Source: JBBDIP01 sp050260675 (GTDB lineage Bacteria; Bacillota; Sulfobacillia; Fermentithermobacillales; Fermentithermobacillaceae). Taken from it: a DNA stretch of 64,000 nucleotides. The stretch spans positions 186,001 through 250,000 of the forward strand of contig JBLNCN010000010.1 of NCBI GenBank assembly GCA_050260675.1, in the 5' to 3' direction. A model generated the notes under the pieces. It did not search any database. It was not told the origin of the DNA and saw only the letters and a list, made by a program, of their open reading frames with translations. Position 1 is the first letter of the stretch, and every line of letters starts with the position of its first letter. Positions 1-9,750 of the stretch are shown here, piece after piece. Both the position numbers and the translations under genes were made by a program.

Positions 1-1092
<1,092 letters not shown>

Positions 1093-1110
1093 AGCCGGGG
1101 AGGAGATTGC

Positions 1111-2260
1111 ATGTACGAGGACCTTACCCAGAGACTACAGACCATAGCCGAGAGGCTTGGCAGTATCGGGAGGTCTCTTTGACCTAGAAAGGCTCGAACG
1201 CGAACTCCAGGAAGCCAAGAGGGAACTGGAGGACCCGTCGGTCTGGCAGGACCCAAAGCGCGCCCAGGAGCTCGGCAGGAAACAGAGCCGCATCCAAAGC
1301 ACGTTGGAGCGCTTTAGCCGGCTCAGGACCATCTGTGAAGACGACATGGAAATGGCCGCGCTTGCTGAGGCTGAAGCGGACCTGTCGCTCATGGACGACC
1401 TCACTGAGTCGGTAAGGAAACTTGGGGAGGAAGTAAGGGAACTGGAGCTGGAAACCCTCCTTTCCGGGCCCTACGACTCCCGGGACGCCATTTTGACCCT
1501 CCACTCGGGGGCGGGCGGCACAGAGGCTATGGACTGGGTCGAGATGCTGTACCGGATGTACACCCGGTGGGCCGAACGCAAAGGATACAAGACCGAGCTT
1601 CTGGACTCGCTCCCCGGGGAAGAAGCCGGCCTCAAGAACGTGAGTTTCGCGGTAAAAGGAGACCACGCCTACGGCTTTCTCCGCAGCGAGCGGGGCGTTC
1701 ACCGGCTGGTCCGCATATCGCCGTTTGACTCCAACGCCCGAAGGCACACTTCGTTTGCTTCTTTGGACGTGCTCCCCGACATAGAAGAGGATTCCGAGGT
1801 GCAGTGGAGTCCTGACGAGGTCAAGATAGACACCTTCAAGTCCTCGGGTGCGGGCGGTCAAAACGTGAACAAAGTTGAGACAGGCGTCCGCATCACGCAC
1901 ATCCCCACAGGCATCGTGGTGTCGTGCCAGAACGAGCGCTCCCAGCATTCCAACAGAGTCCTGGCGGAGAGAATGCTGGCTGCCAAACTCCTAGCCATTA
2001 AGGAAGAACAGCATCGAAAAGAAGTGGAGACGCTGCGGGGCCCCCAAGGGCTGATCGCGTGGGGGAGCCAGATCCGCTCCTACGTCTTCCAGCCTTACAC
2101 CATGGTGAAAGACCACAGGACGGGGTGCGAGATCGGGAGCGTTGAGCGTGTCATGGACGGAGATATCGACGACTTCATATACGCTAAGCTGCAGCAGGAT
2201 GCCCTGGGTGCGGCGGGAGCGGCCATAAAGAGGGAGAAGCCTGACCTGGACGAGGTCTAG
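1111..2260 (+). CDS. prfB: Peptide chain release factor 2, expressed by programmed +1 frameshift
   Basis: RF2 ends translation at UGA and UAA codons. Translation starts at ATG 1111 behind GGGGAGGAG and runs 23 codons to an in-frame TGA at 1180-1182. A +1 shift on CTT (skipping T1180) continues at GAC 1181 to the stop at 2260, giving about 382 residues against about 365 in E. coli and Bacillus. The second frame carries the stop-codon recognition tripeptide SPF (in VRISPFDSNARRHTS) and the peptidyl-tRNA hydrolysis loop GAGGQNVNK with its GGQ. Simple gene calling would start at TTG 1157 and miss the real N-terminus. RF2 level is expected to regulate itself through the shift. Confidence 0.96.
1168..1183 (+). 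promoter_or_regulatory. Programmed +1 ribosomal frameshift site of prfB
   Basis: The Shine-Dalgarno-like GGGAGG (1168-1173) is followed by three bases and then CTTTGAC (1177-1183). This matches the spacing of the E. coli prfB site, where the same slippery CUU-UGA-C is preceded by AGGGGG and three bases. The UGA codon makes the shift sensitive to RF2 concentration. Confidence 0.95.
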
Positions 2261-2291
2261 GCCAGGCCGGGACTCCCAAAGGAGAGCCGAG

Positions 2292-2732
2292 ATGAGAACA
2301 CGGAAGAACCTCTTGTTCGCGGGAATCCTGGTTATGGGCGGAGTCTTGTTGGGCTGGTTCGGGAAGGGGCTCGCCGCGGGCGACCCGGTACTTCCGGGGA
2401 GCGAGGAGGACCCGCTGGTGAGCAGGTCCTATGTTCACTCGTACGTCGGTACAAGCGTAGACGACAGGATGAAGATGGTCGTCGTCGAGGTTCCCGCAGG
2501 CAAGAAGCTCATCGGGTCAGCCGGCACGGAGATCATCGTGAGGTCCGGATCGGCCACCGCCATAGACACCCAGAGCGGCGGGCTCTCGGACGTCACGGCC
2601 GGGGTGGACCTTCGGAAGGGCGACATCGCTCCCGCGAATCACCTCTTGATCGTGCCGCGGGACGACGGGCGCGGCATCGCGGCGGTGACGTCGCTGTTCG
2701 TCATGGTGAGAGGGGCTTACACGTTACAGTAG
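2292..2732 (+). CDS. Small exported or membrane-anchored protein of unknown function
   Basis: This 146-residue protein starts at ATG behind AAAGGAG (2278-2284). Residues 1-30 form a signal peptide or anchor: a basic start MRTRKN, a hydrophobic stretch, then a possible Ala-x-Ala-like exit at GLAAGD. The exported part carries the phrases GSEEDPLVSRSYV, VVEVPAGKKLIGSAGT and NHLLIVPRDDGRGI. I associate these with a family of short hypothetical Bacillota proteins that has no experimentally known role. It lies 31 bases after prfB and convergent with csaB, so it could be read from the prfB transcript. No catalytic motif and no cysteine is visible. Confidence 0.75.
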   Translation: MRTRKNLLFAGILVMGGVLLGWFGKGLAAGDPVLPGSEEDPLVSRSYVHSYVGTSVDDRMKMVVVEVPAGKKLIGSAGTEIIVRSGSATAIDTQSGGLSDVTAGVDLRKGDIAPANHLLIVPRDDGRGIAAVTSLFVMVRGAYTLQ

Positions 2733-2776
2733 AGTCACAATAGAGTCACAGTAGGGGTTACATTTGGGGGCCGCTG

Positions 2777-3880
2777 CTATTCCGCACTCGCCCCCCTTAG
2801 GGCCGCCAGTATCATGTCCACGTTGTCCTTGGCTAGTGAAGTGAAGATGGGCAGCTTCTCCGTAAGGCCGCGACGAAGCTGTTCGCGGATGTCAATGAAG
2901 CGCTCGAGTTCAAGGACGAGGTCGGTGTTCTTGTGTGACGCCGGGTTAGGTATCACCGGGCATCCGGCTGCTCTACAGAATGCCCCGAGCTTCGGGTCTA
3001 TCTCGACTCCTATGAACGGCACGGCGGCTCTTGCGGCGAGTATCAGAGTGTGAAGCCTCATCCCCACACAGAACGCAGACTTCTCCAAGAGAGCCAGGGC
3101 CTCGCGTGGGTTCACGCCTGCCACTGACCGGCTCTGTTCCCGGCCCGCTTCAGACAGCCAACGGTTCACGAGGGGCACAAGCTCGGTGTCCTGTTCCTGC
3201 ATGACCAGGAAGCACGGCTCGAAACCCTTGGCGCGCAGGAGGCCTACCACAGGCACGAACGACTTGTAGAAGCTCTCCGGCGCTTTTCCGGGGCGCAGGG
3301 CGAGCCACACGAGCGGTTTGTCCCGTGGTATGCCCGCAGATGCCAGGAGCTCGTCCCGCCGGTCATTCGGACAAGGTGTAAGGAGGAAGGCGGGGTCGGC
3401 TGTGACTCGGACCGGCCTCCTCACTCCGATACGCTTCAGGAGCTTTTCCGACTCCGGGTCACGTACCGTGATCCTCTTGGTCGAGGAGAGCGCCAACCTG
3501 GTCAGGAGCCTTCCGATCCACGAGCGTATGGGACCGATTCCGTTGGCGTACACGGCAACCGGCTTCCTGAACACCCTCGACGCGAAGATGATGGACAGGT
3601 AGTAAAGCAGCGATCTGAAGGAAGTATCGTCCTGGAGCAGGCTGCCTCCGCCGAAGACCACCAGGTCTGCGGCCAGCACTCCTCTCACGACGTCCCTGGG
3701 GGACATTCTCCCGTACGCGACAACCCCGTAGGTCTTCGCCGTCTCCTCCGGGTTTGCCGAAAGGACCGAGATCTCGATGGCCGGGTCCTTTGCGCGCAGG
3801 CTTTCGACGGTGGAGGCGAGTATTGCTTCGTCGCCGACGTTTCCGAACCCGTAGTAGCCGGAAAGGAGCACTCTAGCCAC
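2777..3880 (-). CDS. csaB: Polysaccharide pyruvyl transferase, CsaB type
   Basis: CsaB adds pyruvate ketals to secondary cell-wall polysaccharide, making the ligand that SLH-domain surface proteins bind. The 367-residue protein starts at GTG 3880 behind GGAGGTGAG. The N-terminus has the family signature LLSGYYGFGNVGDEAILAS, then VVFGGGSLLQD around residue 75, and GMRLHTLILAARAAVPFIG near the C-terminus, which is the conserved nucleotide-sugar side of the fold. It is convergent with the preceding small gene. On the other side TagA/WecG, another envelope glycan enzyme, is divergently oriented. A sugar-pyruvyl transferase of another glycan cannot be excluded. Confidence 0.9.
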   Translation of the reverse strand: MARVLLSGYYGFGNVGDEAILASTVESLRAKDPAIEISVLSANPEETAKTYGVVAYGRMSPRDVVRGVLAADLVVFGGGSLLQDDTSFRSLLYYLSIIFASRVFRKPVAVYANGIGPIRSWIGRLLTRLALSSTKRITVRDPESEKLLKRIGVRRPVRVTADPAFLLTPCPNDRRDELLASAGIPRDKPLVWLALRPGKAPESFYKSFVPVVGLLRAKGFEPCFLVMQEQDTELVPLVNRWLSEAGREQSRSVAGVNPREALALLEKSAFCVGMRLHTLILAARAAVPFIGVEIDPKLGAFCRAAGCPVIPNPASHKNTDLVLELERFIDIREQLRRGLTEKLPIFTSLAKDNVDMILAALRGASAE

Positions 3881-3909
3881 GAAGCCTCACCTCCGCCTCT
3901 TCCCGATAA

Positions 3910-3932
3910 TAATGCGGGTGACCCATGTCAAG
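3910..3932 (-). promoter_or_regulatory. Possible promoter of csaB
   Basis: On the minus strand a perfect TTGACA (plus coordinates 3932-3927) lies upstream of csaB. The -10 side is poor: TATCGG at spacing 17, or TATTAT at spacing 14. The -35 match is good, the rest is uncertain. Confidence 0.35.
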
Positions 3933-4054
3933 CATAGCAAAAAGGGAGATCGCTGTAAAAACGGGTCGCCTCCGGGGGGAGGATGGCCGGGCGCTCTTGT
4001 AGAAATGTGGCGTGTAGAGATGTAACCCACAAAAAGCCGGGGAATGGTGAGGCA

Positions 4055-4852
4055 GTGGCTCGGGTCGTGGACATCTTGGGGGTCGAGTTTTACCCGATTA
4101 CCTTTGGCGGCGCCTGCAGGGCGCTGGACTGGATGCTATCCCTAAACGACGGGAAGACCCGCCTCGCCGTTACAGGCAACCCCATTATGGTCATGATTGC
4201 CCGGAAGGACCCCGAATTTGCCAGGATCCTCAGCTGCGCCGACCTCTTGGTGCCAGACGGCATCGGCATCATATGGGCCGCCAAGAGAGCGGGACGCAGC
4301 CTTCCCGAGAGGGTGACGGGCGTTGATTTGACAAACTACCTCCTGTCCAAGAAGCCTTCGCCCCGCATCTTCCTCCTGGGGGGGAAACCGGGGGTGGCAG
4401 AGAGGGCAAAGAACCGCCTGATCAAGGACATGCCGTGGGTGCGTATCGCCGGCCTTCACCACGGCTACTTCAAAGAGGACGAGGAAGAGGCGGTTGTCCG
4501 TAAGGTGCGGTTCAGCGAGGCCGACGTGGTGCTGGCCGGAATGGGCGCGCCGAGGCAGGAGAAGTTCCTGTGGCGGAACCGCGATGCCCTTGGAGCCAAG
4601 CTAGGGATGGGCGTCGGCGGAACGCTCGATATACTGGCCGGGGACGTGGCTCTGACCCCTCTGGCGCTGCGAAAGGCAGGGCTCGAGTGGCTTCACAGGC
4701 TGGTGAGACAGCCGGGACGCATCAAAGCGGACGTGGCACTGTTTGAATTCGCGCTCAGGGTCATGGCCAGAACAATGTTCGGCAAGGGCAGAGCACCAGA
4801 AGGAGACCAAGAAGATGAAGACCAGGGATACTATGATGCAAGGCGGGAGTGA
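4055..4852 (+). CDS. WecG/TagA/CpsF family glycosyltransferase
   Basis: This family transfers N-acetylmannosamine or related sugars onto lipid-linked GlcNAc, as in wall teichoic acid linkage-unit synthesis. I place the start at GTG 4055 behind GGTGAGG (265 residues), because the upstream in-frame sequence has no good ribosome site and does not look conserved. Family hallmarks are DLLVPDGIGIIWAAK near residue 65, RVTGVDL, FLLGGKPGVAERA, GMGAPRQEKFL and GVGGTLDILAGD, followed by LGLEWL-like APLALRKAGLEWLHRL and RQPGR. The neighbouring csaB suggests a shared role in secondary wall polysaccharide. Its end overlaps the start of the transketolase gene. Confidence 0.9.
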   Translation: MARVVDILGVEFYPITFGGACRALDWMLSLNDGKTRLAVTGNPIMVMIARKDPEFARILSCADLLVPDGIGIIWAAKRAGRSLPERVTGVDLTNYLLSKKPSPRIFLLGGKPGVAERAKNRLIKDMPWVRIAGLHHGYFKEDEEEAVVRKVRFSEADVVLAGMGAPRQEKFLWRNRDALGAKLGMGVGGTLDILAGDVALTPLALRKAGLEWLHRLVRQPGRIKADVALFEFALRVMARTMFGKGRAPEGDQEDEDQGYYDARRE

Positions 4853-5687
4853 CGTCGTGTCTCACGTGGAGCGGATCGCGCACACGCTGAGGCGCCACGT
4901 GGTCGAGATGGTCGGAAAGGCCGGCTCGGGCCACCCCGGAGGATCGCTGTCGGCAGCGGACATTATGGCTGTTCTCTACTTCGGTGATGTGCTCAAGGTG
5001 GATCCGGCGAACCCGGCTTGGCCCGATAGAGACAGGTTTGTTCTGTCCAAAGGACACGCCGCACCTATTCTCTACGCCGCGCTCGCCGAGAGAGGTTTCT
5101 TCCCGGTCGAAATCCTCCCCACCCTAAGGCAACTGGGTTCGATACTGCAGGGGCATCCGGATGCCCGGAAGGTGCCCGGCGTGGAGGTCTCCACCGGCTC
5201 CCTTGGCCAGGGGCTATCCCTTGCCGTAGGCATGGCGTTGGCCGGCAAGATCGACAGGAAATCGTACAGGGTCTGGGCTCTCGTGGGTGACGGCGAGTCC
5301 GAGGAAGGGCAGATATGGGAAGCCGCGATGTCCGCCGCCCACTACAAACTCGATAACCTGACTGCCATTGTGGACCACAACCACCTGCAGATAGACGGTC
5401 CGGTGTGTGAGGTTATGACGCCCGAGCCTATGGCGGACAAGTGGAGGGCTTTCGGTTGGGACGTCGTGGAGGTGGACGGCCACAACGTACGGGACCTCCT
5501 CACGGCGTTCAAGGCTCCGCCGGTCCAAGGAAAACCCCGGGCGATCATAGCGGAGACAGTGAAAGGCAAAGGTGTCAGCTACATGGAAGGACTCGCGGCG
5601 TGGCATGGGAAGGCGCCCAAGGGCGAGGAGTTGGACAGAGCGTTGGCCGAGCTGGCGCTGCCCAAAAAGGACAGGGGGTGCCGCTAA
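4815..5687 (+). CDS. Transketolase, N-terminal (thiamine-diphosphate binding) subunit
   Basis: This is one half of a split transketolase of the non-oxidative pentose phosphate pathway; the C-terminal half is the next gene. ATG 4815 follows AGGAG (4800-4804); GTG 4857 is an alternative closer start. Visible motifs are GKAGSGHPGGSLSAADI (substrate and TPP contact), SKGHAAPILYA, and the TPP motif GDGESEEGQIWEA with a later asparagine in DHNHLQIDG. Length (290 residues) fits split enzymes of archaea and clostridia. It overlaps the end of the glycosyltransferase by about 38 bases and its TAA overlaps the ATG of the next gene, implying translational coupling of the two subunits. Confidence 0.95.
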   Translation: MKTRDTMMQGGSDVVSHVERIAHTLRRHVVEMVGKAGSGHPGGSLSAADIMAVLYFGDVLKVDPANPAWPDRDRFVLSKGHAAPILYAALAERGFFPVEILPTLRQLGSILQGHPDARKVPGVEVSTGSLGQGLSLAVGMALAGKIDRKSYRVWALVGDGESEEGQIWEAAMSAAHYKLDNLTAIVDHNHLQIDGPVCEVMTPEPMADKWRAFGWDVVEVDGHNVRDLLTAFKAPPVQGKPRAIIAETVKGKGVSYMEGLAAWHGKAPKGEELDRALAELALPKKDRGCR

Positions 5688-6667
5688 TGGTAGCTCCAAG
5701 GGAAGCATACGGTGATACACTGGTTGAACTGGGTAAAGAGGACACCCGCATAGTTGTCCTGGACGCCGACCTCTCGGCCTCCACCAAGACCGACAAGTTC
5801 CGCAAGGCGTATCCCGACCGATTCTTTAACATGGGGATCGCTGAGTCCAATATGATGGCAGTGGCTGCAGGCCTGGCCCAATCCGGGAAGATCGCGTTTG
5901 CCTCGACCTTCGCGGTGTTCGCCACCGGCAGGACCTACGATCAGATAAGGCAGTCCATCGCGTACCCGAGGTTCAACGTGAAGATTGTGGCAACCCACGG
6001 AGGCCTTACCGTCGGCCCTGACGGCGCTTCCCATCAAGCCCTGGAAGATGTGGCTCTCATGCGAGCTCTCCCCGGTATGGTGGTCATTGTTCCCGCCGAT
6101 GTGGCTGAAACCAAGGCCGCAGTGAGGGCCGCGGCGGCCCACGACGGGCCCGCCTACATTAGGCTCGGGCGCGAAGCCGTCCCCGACGTCTTGCCACAAG
6201 GAGCAGGATTTGAGATAGGAAAGAGCAGTGTCCTGTGGCCTGCCATCGGGCGCGAGGCGATTGTGGCGGCTCCCAAAGGCCCGACGCCCCGGTTTGACCT
6301 CACCTTTGCGGCTTGCGGCGTGATGGTGAAGCCCTGTCTGGATGCCGCCAAGGAGCTGGAGGCTCAAGGCATTAAGTGCGCTGTCGCTAACTTCTCTTCG
6401 GTGAAACCCATGGATACGGAGCTCCTGCTAGCTCTCGCCCGCGAGAGCAAAGCGATTGTCACTGCCGAGGAGCACAGCGTTGTAGGCGGCCTGGGCGGAG
6501 CAGTTGCGGAGACTCTGTCGGCTGAGCAGCCGATACTGGTGCGGCGCGTGGGTGTCCAGGACCGGTTCGGCGAGTCAGGTCCCGCTGAGGATCTCCTGAG
6601 GGCGTACGGCCTGACCGCGAAAGATGTCGCAGAGGCCGGAAGAGCGGCCCTCGCGGCTGCCAAGTAG
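5687..6667 (+). CDS. Transketolase, C-terminal (pyrimidine-binding) subunit
   Basis: This is the second half of the split transketolase, 326 residues, forming the pyrimidine-binding and C-terminal domains. ATG 5687 shares a base with the stop of the first subunit. Motifs include LDADLSASTKTDKF, FFNMGIAESNMMAVAAGLA (the conserved glutamate that activates TPP) and THGGLTVGPDGASHQALED. The C-terminal domain has TAEEHSVVGGLGGAVAE and DRFGESG. A later paralogue, the DXP synthase or PDH-E1 beta family, shares these motifs, but pairing with the N-terminal subunit settles the assignment. About 120 bases without a gene follow before ftsE. Confidence 0.95.
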   Translation: MVAPREAYGDTLVELGKEDTRIVVLDADLSASTKTDKFRKAYPDRFFNMGIAESNMMAVAAGLAQSGKIAFASTFAVFATGRTYDQIRQSIAYPRFNVKIVATHGGLTVGPDGASHQALEDVALMRALPGMVVIVPADVAETKAAVRAAAAHDGPAYIRLGREAVPDVLPQGAGFEIGKSSVLWPAIGREAIVAAPKGPTPRFDLTFAACGVMVKPCLDAAKELEAQGIKCAVANFSSVKPMDTELLLALARESKAIVTAEEHSVVGGLGGAVAETLSAEQPILVRRVGVQDRFGESGPAEDLLRAYGLTAKDVAEAGRAALAAAK

Positions 6668-6786
6668 TAGACACCGTCCTATGTTCCCTGCATGATGCCT
6701 GTTTGCCGTAGTGTCTTCGCGAGTGGAAACAGGATCGGGTCATATGCTGTCGAATATATGAGGGTGGCAAGACCTTCTTCCGGACG

Positions 6787-7476
6787 GTGACCTTATTGAT
6801 ATCATTGCGAGGCGTCTCAAAACGATACTCCACGGGCATGGTCGCCCTCGATCATGTGGATCTTGAGATCAAGAAGGGCGAGTTCGTGTTCATCGTAGGC
6901 CAGAGCGGCGCAGGCAAGTCCACGCTGATCAAACTCCTGTACAAAGAGGAAAACCCGACCAGCGGGCAGGTCCTGGTCGGCGGCAAAGACCTTACCAAGA
7001 TGCGGCGTAGGGAGGTCCCTTTCCTCCGTCGCAAGATCGGCGTCGTGTTTCAGGACTTCAAACTGCTCGAGGATCGCACTGTGGCGGAAAACGTCGCCTT
7101 CGCGTTGCTCGTCACCGGCTATTCTGGGAGAGACCCGGCGAAGAGCGTCTCGCAGGTCCTATCACTGGTAGGGCTCAAAGAAAGGCAGAACGCGTATCCC
7201 TCGCAGCTGTCCGGTGGTGAGCAGCAGAGGGTGGCCATCGCACGGGCACTTGTCCGAAATCCGGATCTTCTGATCGCGGACGAGCCCACCGGCAACCTGG
7301 ATCCAGATACCTCGCTTGAAATCTTCAAACTAATTGAGCGCGCAAATATGTTTGGGACGACGGTTGTCGTAGCCACTCACGCCAGGCACATCGTTGATTC
7401 CATGCGCAAACGCGTCATTGAACTGCGGAAAGGCTCCGTGGTCAGGGACGCTCGAAGAGGGGCGTACGATTATTGA
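6787..7476 (+). CDS. ftsE: Cell division ATP-binding protein FtsE
   Basis: FtsE is the cytoplasmic ATPase of the FtsEX complex, which gates peptidoglycan hydrolases at the membrane. The 229-residue protein starts at GTG 6787 without a strong ribosome site. It contains Walker A GQSGAGKST near residue 38, Q-loop VVFQDFKLLEDRTVAENV, signature LSGGEQQRVAIARA, Walker B LLIADEPTGNLD and switch H in VVATH. The phrase DFKLL with ENVAFAL is typical of FtsE rather than of other LolD-like ATPases. The gene overlaps ftsX by four bases. Confidence 0.96.
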   Translation: MTLLISLRGVSKRYSTGMVALDHVDLEIKKGEFVFIVGQSGAGKSTLIKLLYKEENPTSGQVLVGGKDLTKMRRREVPFLRRKIGVVFQDFKLLEDRTVAENVAFALLVTGYSGRDPAKSVSQVLSLVGLKERQNAYPSQLSGGEQQRVAIARALVRNPDLLIADEPTGNLDPDTSLEIFKLIERANMFGTTVVVATHARHIVDSMRKRVIELRKGSVVRDARRGAYDY

Positions 7477-8363
7477 GGTTCTCTAGCAGCGGATATCTCC
7501 TTGGGGAGACGGGGAAGAGCATATGGAGGAACAAGATGTCCTCCTTCCTTTCGTGCGCTACCACGGCCCTGTCCCTCTTTTTGCTCGGGGTAGCCTTCTT
7601 AATCAGTCTAAACATCAAGTTTACCTACACTGTAGTCCAGGACCAGATGGAGATCCAAGCCTATCTGGTGAAAGATGCAACTATCGACCAATCACAGGCC
7701 GTCTTCGACGCCATCAAGAAGCTGCCCGGAGTATCCAATGCCGAATATGTAAGCCGAGAAGAGGCGCTGGAGTGGCTCAAGCAGAGATTCCAGGACAACG
7801 CCTCGGTGCTGGCGGGCTTGGGCGATGATAACCCCCTTCCGGCAAGCGTCAGAGTGAAAGTCGCGGATGTGGCGGACACGCCTACGGTGGTCGCTGAGAT
7901 CAAGAAGATACCCCAGATCGAAGACGTAATCTACCAGGAAGGTACCTCCAGGCAGCTGGCTTCACTAGGGATCGCCTCCCAATACGTATCGCTGGGCGGA
8001 ATGCTGGTCGTTGGACTGGTCGCCATCATGGTCATCGGAAACTCAATACGACTGACTATCGATGCGCGCAGGCATGAAATCGGGATCATGAAACTGGTCG
8101 GCGCGACAGACGAGTTTATTATTGGGCCGTTCCTGCTGGAAGGCATGATTCTGGGCATGCTGGGCGGCCTCGTGGGAGAGGGCTTGGTCGTTGGCCTGTA
8201 CGTTTGGGTCGTTAGAGGAGTGCAGACGGTTGTGCCGTTCCTGCCGGTCATGAACCTCACGATGCCTGTTGCCCTGGACATGCTGGGCGTCATGTTGGTG
8301 ACCGGTATGGCGGTAGGCACCATAGGCTCGGTCCTTGCTCTGCGAAAGCACCTTAGAGTATGA
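7473..8363 (+). CDS. ftsX: Cell division protein FtsX
   Basis: FtsX is the membrane partner of FtsE. It begins at TTG 7473 inside the last codons of ftsE (TTGA overlap). The 296-residue protein has the family layout: a first membrane helix at about 25-47, a large extracytoplasmic domain (about 48-165) that in Bacillota contacts the hydrolase or its activator, and three more helices near 175-195, 215-245 and 265-285. The cytoplasmic IDARRHEIGIMKLVGATDEFI segment is the FtsX/MacB hallmark. The next gene encodes a coiled-coil M23 protein, its likely partner. Confidence 0.95.
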   Translation: MRFSSSGYLLGETGKSIWRNKMSSFLSCATTALSLFLLGVAFLISLNIKFTYTVVQDQMEIQAYLVKDATIDQSQAVFDAIKKLPGVSNAEYVSREEALEWLKQRFQDNASVLAGLGDDNPLPASVRVKVADVADTPTVVAEIKKIPQIEDVIYQEGTSRQLASLGIASQYVSLGGMLVVGLVAIMVIGNSIRLTIDARRHEIGIMKLVGATDEFIIGPFLLEGMILGMLGGLVGEGLVVGLYVWVVRGVQTVVPFLPVMNLTMPVALDMLGVMLVTGMAVGTIGSVLALRKHLRV

Positions 8364-8456
8364 GGCGAGCATAAGGCGGAGCCGCAGGTAGCGGCGGCTA
8401 CACGACCTGAGCGAAGAAGATCGGCTTTGGAGTACCGGATGGGGCGGGGGATTGCA

Positions 8457-9614
8457 GTGAGACGTGTTAATATGGCTTTTAGGCTGATTGCGGCGATCTT
8501 GCTTATTTCGGCGGCCCTTGTTGTGGCGCCCAACTCTTTGGCTCTGGGGGCCCCCCAGGAGATAGACCTCCGCATAGACGAACTGAGCGAGCTCCAGAAA
8601 GAGATTGAAGAGCTCCAGAAGCAGCTGCAATCCAAGACAAGTACAGAGAAGTCCGTGTTGGCTGAACTGGCTAAACTTGAGAACCAGCTCGCGCTCGCCA
8701 ACAAGGAACTGAACTACATAGAAGTCCAGTTGTCGGTCACAGACAGCCAGATCAACGTGACCCGGAACGAAGTCCGGGAAACCGAGGAGAAACTCGCCAG
8801 CCAGAAGGCTGCTTTCGACTCCAGATTGGTGAGCATGTACAAGGCCAGCAGGATCTCCTACCTCGACATGCTGCTCAGTTCCGGGAGCCTCTCGGAGCTC
8901 ATGGCCCGCATGCATTACCTAAAGCAGATCGCCGTTCAGGATAGCGCCCTCATAGACGAGTATTGCGCGAACAGGGAAGCACTCCTGGCTAAGCAGGCTG
9001 AACTCGAGGAGTACCAGGCCAAGCTTATGGGGCTCAAGGCTTCCCAGGAACGCAAGCGGGCCGAGGTCACTTCTCGAAGCCATGATCGTGAGCAGTATCT
9101 TAACCGTGTCCAGGCCGACAAGGAGCAACTCGCCCAGGCTCTGGACCAGATGCAGAAAGAAGCCGACGCTCTCAACAAGATCATTGCGGATCTCCAGGCT
9201 AAGGGCCAAAAACCCCAGGCACACCCCCTTCAGATGGCGTGGCCCATCTCGGGAGGGTGGATCAGTTCCAACTACGGCAACCGGTACCACCCGATACTTG
9301 GCTACTACAAATGGCATTCCGGCATCGATTATGCCGCGAACCGGGGTACCCCGATCAAAGCCATGGAAGACGGTACAGTAATCTTGGCCGGAGTCAACGG
9401 CGGTTACGGCAACTGCGTGATTATCGACCATGGCGGTAAGGTCTCAACGCTCTACGGTCACGCGGACAAGCTCCTGGTGAAGACGGGGCAGGATGTAATC
9501 AAGGGCCAGACGATCGCGCTTGTCGGCAGCACCGGGCTCTCAACCGGTCCACACCTTCACTTTGAAGTCCGCGTTAACGGTGAGACCCAGGACCCCCTGA
9601 AGTGGCTGCCTTAA
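8457..9614 (+). CDS. Secreted coiled-coil M23 family peptidoglycan hydrolase or activator (EnvC-like)
   Basis: I place the start at GTG 8457 behind GGGGCGGGGG (385 residues). Residues 1-30 are a signal peptide (RRVNMAFRLIAAILLI, then a small-residue exit near LALGAP). Residues about 32-255 are a long two-part coiled coil, as in EnvC and CwlO. Residues about 265-385 are an M23/LytM domain with HSGIDYAA (HxxxD), LYGHADK and GPHLHFEV, so the zinc ligands look intact and the domain may be an active endopeptidase rather than a degenerate activator. Its place right after ftsEX is where the FtsEX-controlled hydrolase is expected. I infer that FtsX holds its coiled coil. Confidence 0.92.
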   Translation: MRRVNMAFRLIAAILLISAALVVAPNSLALGAPQEIDLRIDELSELQKEIEELQKQLQSKTSTEKSVLAELAKLENQLALANKELNYIEVQLSVTDSQINVTRNEVRETEEKLASQKAAFDSRLVSMYKASRISYLDMLLSSGSLSELMARMHYLKQIAVQDSALIDEYCANREALLAKQAELEEYQAKLMGLKASQERKRAEVTSRSHDREQYLNRVQADKEQLAQALDQMQKEADALNKIIADLQAKGQKPQAHPLQMAWPISGGWISSNYGNRYHPILGYYKWHSGIDYAANRGTPIKAMEDGTVILAGVNGGYGNCVIIDHGGKVSTLYGHADKLLVKTGQDVIKGQTIALVGSTGLSTGPHLHFEVRVNGETQDPLKWLP

Positions 9615-9750
9615 GGCAAATGCAGAGCGATAGCGGCGCATCAGCGGCACATTTTCCGTGTCGCAGCCCTCACTCTTGCTCCGTTTTGGCTTAGCGGATA
9701 TGCTGAGTTGAAAAGGCTCTTTTGCCACGCAAAGGGGGACCGGTTCCTCC

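Noticed and set aside
1184..1948. 254-codon minus-strand open frame over prfB
   Set aside because: A shadow of a high-GC coding region; the plus-strand RF2 motifs are decisive.
5441..5686. Upstream extension of the transketolase C-terminal subunit frame
   Set aside because: It overlaps the conserved end of the N-terminal subunit in another frame; ATG 5687 overlaps the TAA and matches the family start.
9675..9703. TTGCTC, 17 bases, TATGCT upstream of ctp as promoter
   Set aside because: Only three of six -35 bases match; not better than chance in this composition.
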